From Gammaproteobacteria bacterium (lineage in GTDB: Bacteria > Pseudomonadota > Gammaproteobacteria > Arenicellales > Arenicellaceae), in the NCBI GenBank assembly GCA_003485905.1, contig DNHK01000097.1, positions 1-6,550 on the forward strand: a stretch of 6,550 nucleotides of DNA. Direction: 5' to 3'. A model generated the notes under the pieces. It was not told where the DNA came from and searched no databases. It worked only from the letters and a program-made list of their open reading frames with translations. This document shows positions 1 through 5,494 of the stretch, piece by piece (position 1 is the first letter of the stretch; the number at the start of each line of letters is the position of its first letter). Position numbers and translations under genes: made by a program.

Positions 1-910
1 CCGAGGATTTAGACGAGACGCGCACCCAATGGCAATTATGTGTGGTGTCGTTGGCGCCTTAGCCTCGTTTTACCACGACGCTTTAGACATCACTAACGAA
101 ACACATCGAAATATAACTGCGCATCGTCTAATTGCTAAAATACCGACGATCGCAGCAATGTCATACAAGTACACCACCGGTCAGCCGTTTGTCTATCCGA
201 AAAACAACTTGGGATATGCAGAAAACTTCCTGCATATGATGTTTGGCGTTCCGACTGAAGAAACGGTAATCAGTCCGATTCTTGCAAAAGCAATGGATCG
301 AATATTTATGCTGCATGCCGATCATGAGCAAAATGCGTCTACATCTACAGTTAGATTAGCTGGTTCGAGCGGAGCTAATCCATTTGCCTGTATATCAGCA
401 GGTATTGCAACTCTATGGGGACCTGCCCACGGTGGAGCAAATGAAGCTTGCTTGAAGATGCTGGAAGAGATCGGACATCCGGATAAGGTTGATGAATACG
501 TAGCCCGCGCCAAAGACAAAAATGATTCCTTCAGAATCATGGGATTTGGTCATCGGGTTTACAAAAATCACGATCCGCGGGCCACGATTATGAAAGTAAC
601 CTGCGACGAGGTTCTAGCTGATCTTGGCATTGAAGACTCACCGTTATTTCAGGTCGCACGCCGCCTCGAAGATGCGGCGCTAAATGACGACTACTTTATT
701 GAACGAAAACTATACCCTAACGTCGATTTTTACTCGGGTATTATCCTGAAAGCAATTGGCATCCCACCTAATATGTTCACGGTGATTTTTGCCCTTTCCC
801 GCACCATCGGGTGGATAAGCCACTGGAATGAAATGGTCAGCCAGCCATATAAAATTGGCCGGCCGCGACAACTTTATACCGGCCCGGTAGAAAGAGACTT
901 TCCGGCGTAA
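1..910 (+). CDS. gltA: Type II citrate synthase, 5'-truncated by the window edge
   Basis: Citrate synthase condenses acetyl-CoA with oxaloacetate to citrate, the first step of the TCA cycle, in the cytoplasm. The frame is open from base 2; the nine codons before the ATG at 29 read RGFRRDAHP and match the family, so that ATG is internal. About 302 codons are visible and roughly 120 N-terminal residues are missing compared with E. coli GltA (427 residues). Counting from the ATG at 29, the three catalytic residues are present: His134 in [11 protein letters not shown], His175 in GFGHRVYKN and Asp233 in NVDFYSG, equivalent to E. coli His264, His305 and Asp362. The C-terminal RPRQLYTG block is also conserved. 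The position of E. coli Cys206, a residue linked to NADH inhibition in that enzyme, appears to be Thr here (residue 76), so NADH control may differ; this is inference. A strong terminator follows 30 bases after the stop. Identity is very secure. Confidence 0.97.
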   Translation, partial: RGFRRDAHPMAIMCGVVGALASFYHDALDITNETHRNITAHRLIAKIPTIAAMSYKYTTGQPFVYPKNNLGYAENFLHMMFGVPTEETVISPILAKAMDRIFMLHADHEQNASTSTVRLAGSSGANPFACISAGIATLWGPAHGGANEACLKMLEEIGHPDKVDEYVARAKDKNDSFRIMGFGHRVYKNHDPRATIMKVTCDEVLADLGIEDSPLFQVARRLEDAALNDDYFIERKLYPNVDFYSGIILKAIGIPPNMFTVIFALSRTIGWISHWNEMVSQPYKIGRPRQLYTGPVERDFPA

Positions 911-939
911 AACTGGAACAAATTTCAGGCAACGCATCT

Positions 940-975
940 AACCCGGTCATAGTCACTACGACCGGGTTTTTTATT
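940..975 (+). terminator. Rho-independent terminator of gltA
   Basis: Arms 940-948 (AACCCGGTC) and 960-968 (GACCGGGTT) pair perfectly over 9 bp. Beyond one A/C mismatch, 950-952 and 956-958 add 3 bp around a 3-base loop. A run of six T (967-972) overlaps the 3' arm and is followed by ATT. It lies 30 bases after the gltA stop. The acpH ribosome binding site begins only about seven bases after the T-run. Confidence 0.9.
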
Positions 976-989
976 CTCAAGGTAAACAT

Positions 990-1565
990 ATGAATTACCT
1001 GGCTCACCTTTTCGTATGCCCACCTGACCCTGAATCGATGGTGGGAAACTTAATGGCTGACTTTCGTAAATTTGTCGACTTTGAAACCTTACCGAAAAGC
1101 GTTAAGGATGGCATTGCAAACCACCAACGAGTTGATAAGTTCACAGATACTCACCCTTTGGTTATCAAACTAAGACAAAAGTTTCAGAAACCTCATCGTC
1201 GGTTTTCCGGGATTATTATAGATGTCGTTTTTGATTATTTTTTATCAAAGCACTGGCAGAAATACACAAACGTCGACCGATCCGTCTTTATATCAAATGC
1301 CTACCTGACGCTTAGTGATATGGAGGAGTTACTCCCAACTCGAATGCATAGGGCCCTTATCAAAATGAGTGAACAAGATTGGCTAGGTTCGTACTCCACG
1401 CTTGATGGAATCGAAGTTACCTTAGAACGAATTGGTACCAGAATTCGCTTCGCGAACCCACTTGCAGAATCACGAGCAGAAATAGAGCGCCTGCATGACC
1501 AGATTGAGCAATGCTTTTTAGAGTTCTTCCCCGATTTGGTGGATAATTTTGGGCACCCTGTATAG
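990..1565 (+). CDS. acpH: Acyl-carrier-protein phosphodiesterase, AcpH (DUF479) family
   Basis: Members of this family remove the 4'-phosphopantetheine arm from holo-ACP, giving apo-ACP, in the cytoplasm. The 191-residue product has the usual family length (E. coli AcpH 193). It begins MNYLAHL like the E. coli protein. Conserved polar motifs follow in family order: GN at 19-20 with ADF at 23-25, H45-x-R47-x-D49 then TD at 52-53, IIIDVVFD at 75-82 with conserved aspartates, and LSKHW at 85-89. These His/Asp motifs fit a metal-dependent HD-like hydrolase fold. The ATG at 990 has AAGG at 979-982 with seven bases between, a good start. It lies just behind the gltA terminator with no room for its own promoter in between, so transcription must come from readthrough or from a promoter inside the gltA 3' end. 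The family is clear; activity on ACP is inferred from similarity. acpH is also known as yajB in E. coli. Confidence 0.9.
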   Translation: MNYLAHLFVCPPDPESMVGNLMADFRKFVDFETLPKSVKDGIANHQRVDKFTDTHPLVIKLRQKFQKPHRRFSGIIIDVVFDYFLSKHWQKYTNVDRSVFISNAYLTLSDMEELLPTRMHRALIKMSEQDWLGSYSTLDGIEVTLERIGTRIRFANPLAESRAEIERLHDQIEQCFLEFFPDLVDNFGHPV

Positions 1566-1572
1566 CAGCTAG

Positions 1573-1624
1573 CGGAATAATTATTTTCCACAGGCATCAG
1601 GACGACTCGGCTAGGGGTATTCCG
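1573..1624. repeat. Short inverted repeat in the convergent acpH/DUF3014 gap
   Basis: CGGAATA at 1573-1579 is matched by its reverse complement TATTCCG at 1618-1624, with 38 bases between. No T-run follows on either strand, so it is not a standard terminator. The 126-base gap (1566-1691) between the two convergent stops shows no other clear signal. Seven-base arms can arise by chance. Confidence 0.3.
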
Positions 1625-1691
1625 AAAACAAATACGAGCGTGAGGGGCGAGAAGTCGAGGTCGCAACTAAAGGACACACATTCTCGGTAAA

Positions 1692-2585
1692 TTACTGCAG
1701 CGCTTGTTGAATCTCGGCGACTTTATTACGCAATATTCCGGAGTTTTCCGGTCCCATTCGAAGGTACAGTTTTTGAATAGCAGGCAACCCTTCGATCGAT
1801 AAGTCCACGTATTGGTATCGATCACCCACTTTTTTAAGTTTCGGGTCTCGAACGGGTGGAGGACTAATTGACGCTTGCCGCAAGGCTCGCTCTAATGCTG
1901 TTCGAAAATTTCTGTTTGAGTACCCAAGTTCACTATATGCACTCTCAAAAAGAGGTTCAAAGCGTGTATAAATACCCGCAACTGATTGAGCATTAAACGT
2001 GTCAATCATATTTACATATAGAGAATAACGCCCGTAATTACTTTCTAGTAGGCTATATTGCTCACCAGACTCAACCACTTCAATCGTATCCTCGATACTA
2101 GGTAGCGATAAAAGACTGCGGCCAATCTCACCATCGACAGCCTTATCCACCACCGTAACAAGTTTACGTACAAGCTCATCAGTGGGAAGCCATGAGAGCC
2201 ACTCGGGAGCCGACGCAACACCTTGCAAAGACTCAAAAAACTGACGGTCACTGCGATCCAGAGCTGGTAATTCGTCCAACTGGATATCCGGATGATTACT
2301 GTGTTCGTCTGCAACCCTCATAATGTCGGCAGCGTACACTTGCTCATCCAAACCAGGGTCAATTTCAGGGTCTGCAAAAACCTCCAGCGCATCGTCAATC
2401 GACTCAATCACCGGCTTTACCAAGGTTTCATCCGGTATCGTATCAGGACGCAATAAGAACCATGAAAGCCCCGCTATCACAATCAATAGCGCAAAGGGCC
2501 ACAACCTAGTTGCCTGTTTCTCTAGCGCGTGACCATCACCCACATGCGGGCGAGACGGTAATTTAAAATCTGGTGATTCGTTCAA
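1692..2585 (-). CDS. DUF3014 domain protein, single-pass membrane-anchored
   Basis: The function is unknown. The 297-residue product has a short polar N-terminus, one hydrophobic segment at about 29-45 (from WPFALL to WFLL) that should act as an uncleaved inner-membrane anchor, an acidic linker at about 47-100, then a soluble region, probably periplasmic. From about residue 104 the layout matches the DUF3014 family as I know it: LPALDRSD, then LVRKLVTVVD, YSLYVNMIDTFNAQSVAGIYTRF, FESAYSELGY, YQYVDLSIEGL and the closing QKLYLRMGPEN. The start is TTG at 2583-2585; an in-frame TGA lies two codons upstream (2589-2591) and no good Shine-Dalgarno is seen. The next candidate, GTG at residue 15, is no better, but both starts keep the anchor. 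The gene follows the receptor gene on the same strand across a terminator, so it probably has its own promoter. Family is likely; role cannot be stated. Confidence 0.82.
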   Translation of the reverse strand: MNESPDFKLPSRPHVGDGHALEKQATRLWPFALLIVIAGLSWFLLRPDTIPDETLVKPVIESIDDALEVFADPEIDPGLDEQVYAADIMRVADEHSNHPDIQLDELPALDRSDRQFFESLQGVASAPEWLSWLPTDELVRKLVTVVDKAVDGEIGRSLLSLPSIEDTIEVVESGEQYSLLESNYGRYSLYVNMIDTFNAQSVAGIYTRFEPLFESAYSELGYSNRNFRTALERALRQASISPPPVRDPKLKKVGDRYQYVDLSIEGLPAIQKLYLRMGPENSGILRNKVAEIQQALQ

Positions 2586-2740
2586 AACTCAAACATAGAT
2601 AGTCTCTGCATTCATAAACCGAACATATCCTAAAATACAACAAATCAACGCTAAATTTCCTTTGTGTAATCTGCATCATCGGCTTCGATTTAATTTTAGA
2701 CCCGCTATTCACTCCTTCAACAGAACAATAAGTGGCACAG

Positions 2741-2763
2741 AAAAAAGGGGGGCATATGCCCCC
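2741..2763 (-). terminator. Rho-independent terminator of the TonB-dependent receptor gene
   Basis: Bases 2748-2763 (GGGGGCATATGCCCCC) form a perfect 16-base palindrome, folding as a 6-bp G/C stem around ATAT. On the - strand it is followed by C and six T (2746-2741). It begins 33 bases after the receptor stop. The A-tract lies only on the left side, so it works mainly for the - strand and separates the receptor from the DUF3014 gene. Confidence 0.93.
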
Positions 2764-2795
2764 ACTTAGTTTAACTACCTTTCAGTCACTAAGGA

Positions 2796-5258
2796 CTAAA
2801 AATTCTTCTTTAAACTCGCGCCAAATGTCCGTGGCTCACGCATATATGCATTGACCTTGCCATCTTGCAACGGTACGTCAAAGTGAGTACCTAGATAATC
2901 TTCGTCAAACAAATTACGCGCCCAAATGGAAATATCTATATCACTGTCAAACCAAGACACACCAACGCGAACATTGAATAAGCCGTAACCATCTTGTAAT
3001 TTAATCGGGTCCGCATTTCCGTCCATAACGGCGTCGCTACGATAATTGTAGTCGGCGTGCACGTAAGAGACCTTATCGCTTCCAATTGGAAACGTTTTAG
3101 TCGCGGATATTGTGAAAAAGTGTTCGGGTACTGGATTCACTCGATCGCCAGATCGGTCACAAAAGGCATTCCCGGCGGAAGCACCTGGATCTTGTTGTCC
3201 AGAAAGTAACGGCGTAGCAATCCAGCAATTCGCATTCAAATGCGTTTTATATGTCGTATCGGTATACGCATAGCCAGCGCTAAACGATAAATCATCCATC
3301 GGATCCCAAACTACTTCGAGCTCCAGGCCTTGCGCCTCCAACTGGCTTGCATTTGACAGATTAAACCCGCCGCCGGCAAAAGAGTTGGTTTGAAAATCAT
3401 CAACTGTTGAATAATACAACGCCGTATTAGCGCGCAAATTTTGATCAGGAAACTCAGCTTTTATACCGACCTCAAACGACTCCGATGTTTCCGCATCAAA
3501 TATAGGATTCTGGTTTACGCTGATTCGATCAGTGTTAGTACCACCTGATTTATATCCGGTACCGAAGCTCGCATACACCAGCGTTGTTTCGTTAGCGAAC
3601 CAACTTAACTTTAGCGTACCGGTCACTTGATCATCATCGAGCGTTGCCGCAACATCCGGTCGTGGTGCAATAATCGGAGTTACCGAATGTCCCCAGCCAG
3701 GGCGGTACATTGGAGCGTATTGTGCCGGATTTGGAGCCGCCAAGCCAAGACCAGCTAGCACCAGGTTCGTACCGATGGCAGTAAAATCTGCAGCCGGGCC
3801 AATTGCACTCTGGGTAAATCTACCCGTGAGATCCTTCTGCTCCTTGGTAAACCGCAAACCCGCTGTCAACGTTAGAGCATCAGTCAATTGGTAATCTAAC
3901 TGGCCAAACACGGCCCAGGCCTCCTGCTCTTGCATGAACACATCACTCGAAAACGCATTTTGCGCAAACGGAGCCGCAACCCTAGGAAACGCGCCCCCCG
4001 TTGCAGCAGATAGGCCATTCAAGCCACCTACAATCGCCGAAATATTTGGATTTTGCCCGATCAACTGCGTGAAATTAGGGCCCAAATCAAAAAAACTGGT
4101 GCTATCAAGGTCTTGCTGATAGTAGTAAGCACCAACTATATAATGCAGCTTGTCGCCATTATTGGTAAATCTTATTTCCTGCGTCATCACATCAGAGTTT
4201 CCTCCACGTCGATTGTTAAATAACCGTGCGGCACTAAAATCAACGTCGGTAACATCGACCGAGTCAAACGATCGAATGGATGTAATGGATGTAAATGTTC
4301 CGCCATTATTTAAATCCCAATTAATCTCCGCAGAAACACCTTTATTTTCGTTTTGCGAAGCAGGCAACTCATTTACTCGCATGACATCGTCAAATACTCG
4401 ATCCTGAGATACCACGGGAATCCTGAAGGCTGATAGAAGCGAATCAGAAAGCGGCGCACCGTTAACCGCGAAAAAGTTATTTCGAACCGTTGCAGCACCG
4501 CAACAGACTTCATCTACTTCCGAATAATCCGCAATAAAACGAACCGACACATCATCATTCGGCGTATATAGAAGCTGTGCTCTAAACCCATGTCGATTGC
4601 GATCGTTGATAACGTTATTGGCGACCCCCAACGCGTCAGCATAACCGTCTCGCTCGGTATTAAACCCCGTCACTCGATAAGCCAGTACATCTTCAATTAA
4701 AGACCCTCCAACGGCACCGCTTAGCGTTCGTAATCCAAAATTCCCCACAGTCAAATCAATGAAACCACTGGACTCGTGGCTCGGCGCAACGGACTGCATT
4801 AACACAGCCCCAGATGGAGAATTCCGACCAAATAACGTTCCCTGCGGCCCACGCAACACCTCCACCCGTTCCATGTCCACCATTTCATTAATCATTGAAC
4901 TTTGTCTGGACTGGTACACGCCATCCACATATAAGCCAACGGAGGATTCCAAACCAAAATTCTGTGCACTCGTACCCACGCCGCGAATAATAAAATTCGA
5001 CGTTGTCGCCGTCTGATTTTGGTCAACAATTAATCCCGGGGTGCTTTGCTGCATATCAAACACATCTGTCACACCCAGCTCAGTTAACTGGGCTCCACTT
5101 AGTGCTGTAACTGCAACGGGAACATCTTGTAAATTCTGCTCTCTTTTTTGCGCAACTACGACAATCTCTTCTAACGCTGCATGTGACGGTAACGATACCG
5201 TCAATAATAATGCCCCTTTTAAGACTCCAACTGATGTCCTATAAATTAAGTTATTCAC
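2796..5258 (-). CDS. TonB-dependent outer-membrane receptor, substrate unknown
   Basis: This is an energy-coupled outer-membrane transporter. Counting from the GTG at 5258 it has 820 residues: a signal peptide at about 1-27 (Arg and Lys early, then GALLLTVSLPSHA), a TonB-box-like EEIVVVAQ at 30-37, a plug at about 40-160 containing FIIRGVGT, GLYVDGVY and the VLRGPQGTLFGRN block, then a beta-barrel ending in ARNLFDEDY and a C-terminal Phe, as needed for barrel assembly. The longest frame opens at an ATG at 5279, but that has no ribosome binding site. The GTG is preceded by TGGGAGGGAATC, and starting there gives a cleaner signal peptide, so I chose it. There is no FecA-type N-terminal signalling domain. 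Two long apolar segments (392-443 and 484-542) probably form extracellular loops; Cys678 and Cys700 may form a disulfide. It is divergent from cfa. Substrate could be a siderophore, vitamin, sugar, steroid or lipid-like molecule; sequence does not decide. Confidence 0.93.
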   Translation of the reverse strand: MNNLIYRTSVGVLKGALLLTVSLPSHAALEEIVVVAQKREQNLQDVPVAVTALSGAQLTELGVTDVFDMQQSTPGLIVDQNQTATTSNFIIRGVGTSAQNFGLESSVGLYVDGVYQSRQSSMINEMVDMERVEVLRGPQGTLFGRNSPSGAVLMQSVAPSHESSGFIDLTVGNFGLRTLSGAVGGSLIEDVLAYRVTGFNTERDGYADALGVANNVINDRNRHGFRAQLLYTPNDDVSVRFIADYSEVDEVCCGAATVRNNFFAVNGAPLSDSLLSAFRIPVVSQDRVFDDVMRVNELPASQNENKGVSAEINWDLNNGGTFTSITSIRSFDSVDVTDVDFSAARLFNNRRGGNSDVMTQEIRFTNNGDKLHYIVGAYYYQQDLDSTSFFDLGPNFTQLIGQNPNISAIVGGLNGLSAATGGAFPRVAAPFAQNAFSSDVFMQEQEAWAVFGQLDYQLTDALTLTAGLRFTKEQKDLTGRFTQSAIGPAADFTAIGTNLVLAGLGLAAPNPAQYAPMYRPGWGHSVTPIIAPRPDVAATLDDDQVTGTLKLSWFANETTLVYASFGTGYKSGGTNTDRISVNQNPIFDAETSESFEVGIKAEFPDQNLRANTALYYSTVDDFQTNSFAGGGFNLSNASQLEAQGLELEVVWDPMDDLSFSAGYAYTDTTYKTHLNANCWIATPLLSGQQDPGASAGNAFCDRSGDRVNPVPEHFFTISATKTFPIGSDKVSYVHADYNYRSDAVMDGNADPIKLQDGYGLFNVRVGVSWFDSDIDISIWARNLFDEDYLGTHFDVPLQDGKVNAYMREPRTFGASLKKNF

Positions 5259-5260
5259 GA

Positions 5261-5270
5261 TTCCCTCCCA
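5261..5270 (-). promoter_or_regulatory. Strong ribosome binding site deciding the GTG start of the receptor
   Basis: On the - strand this reads TGGGAGGGAA, with a near-ideal Shine-Dalgarno core about five to six bases before the GTG at 5256-5258. The ATG at 5277-5279 lies upstream of this site and has only AT-rich sequence before it. This favours the GTG start and removes seven residues from the longest open frame. Confidence 0.8.
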
Positions 5271-5332
5271 GAAATTCATTTAGTAAATGCATGAGCTAAA
5301 CAGATCAAATGCAGGCTAATTCTTGTTGATTT

Positions 5333-5361
5333 ATTAATGTAACATGCTGTAGTAGTTACAA
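5333..5361 (-). promoter_or_regulatory. Possible receptor promoter overlapping a dyad operator
   Basis: On the - strand TTGTAA (5361-5356) and ATTAAT (5338-5333) stand 17 bases apart and each matches four of six consensus positions of the -35 and -10 boxes. A dyad, TGTAAC-N11-GTTACA at 5338-5360, fills exactly the -35 to -10 interval, as expected for an operator. The predicted transcript would carry a leader of roughly 70 bases before the GTG. Both the promoter and the regulator are inferred; the match is modest. Confidence 0.35.
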
Positions 5362-5374
5362 TCTAGTTCATATT

Positions 5375-5384
5375 CGATTAATCG
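5375..5384. repeat. Perfect 10-base palindrome in the divergent control region
   Basis: CGATTAATCG is perfectly self-complementary and sits between the possible receptor promoter and the cfa promoter candidate, beside an AT-rich tract (5385-5394). It could be half or all of a regulator site. A palindrome this short can also be chance. Confidence 0.35.
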
Positions 5385-5395
5385 TTATATAAAAC

Positions 5396-5415
5396 AGCAA
5401 CTAACACATGTTGCT
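5396..5415. promoter_or_regulatory. Dyad overlapping the cfa -10 region, possible operator
   Basis: AGCAAC at 5396-5401 and GTTGCT at 5410-5415 are reverse complements with eight bases between. The right arm runs into the first base of the proposed cfa -10 box, so a bound protein would sit on the promoter. The regulator is unknown. Confidence 0.4.
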
Positions 5416-5424
5416 ATACTTTTA
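5411..5424 (+). promoter_or_regulatory. Candidate cfa promoter, extended -10 with sigma-S character
   Basis: The + strand carries TGCTATACTTTTA. TATACT at 5415-5420 is a five-of-six -10 box with the extended TGn in front, and GCTATACTT closely fits the KCTAYRCTTAA sequence preferred by sigma-S. No recognisable -35 box lies 16-18 bases upstream, which such promoters tolerate. Transcription would begin near 5427, giving a leader of about 68 bases. E. coli cfa is known to have a sigma-S-dependent proximal promoter, which supports but does not prove this reading. Confidence 0.55.
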
Positions 5425-5440
5425 CGAGTGGCACGGTCTA

Positions 5441-5469
5441 TGTAGAAAATAACTTCACTATTATCTACA
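5441..5469 (+). promoter_or_regulatory. Hairpin in the cfa 5' leader
   Basis: TGTAGA (5441-5446) pairs with TCTACA (5464-5469). After one A/A mismatch AATA (5448-5451) pairs with TATT (5459-5462), leaving a seven-base loop. No T-run follows, so it is not a terminator. It falls inside the predicted cfa leader, 25 bases before the ATG, and could affect mRNA stability or access for a small RNA. Function is inferred only. Confidence 0.4.
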
Positions 5470-5494
5470 ATTTCAGAAAGTTTGGTATTGATCC

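Noticed and set aside
1301..1666. 121-codon open frame on the - strand opposite the acpH 3' half.
   Set aside because: It lies mostly antisense to a well-supported gene, matches no recognised family, and its composition fits a shadow frame.
1615..1710. About 31 open codons on the + strand (GYSENKYEREGREVEV...) in the convergent gap, protein-like in appearance, which might be a gene remnant.
   Set aside because: It begins right after a TAG, has no start codon or ribosome binding site, overlaps the end of the DUF3014 gene, and I recognise no family. The purine-rich composition explains its look.
2045..2314. 89-codon open frame on the - strand inside the DUF3014 gene.
   Set aside because: Same-strand shadow in another frame of a gene with clear domain similarity.
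2586..2740. Promoter for the DUF3014 gene, for example TTGATT and TATGTT on the - strand.
   Set aside because: The spacing is about 15 bases and the matches are weak in AT-rich DNA. A promoter is expected here, but I cannot place it.
3934..5244. Several 60-85 codon open frames on the + strand across the receptor gene.
   Set aside because: All are antisense to the receptor, lack ribosome binding sites and show no recognisable domains.
5338..5360. Fur box or CRP/FNR site at the receptor dyad.
   Set aside because: The arms TGTAAC/GTTACA with 11 bases between do not fit the GATAATGATAATC-type Fur box or TGTGA-N6-TCACA.
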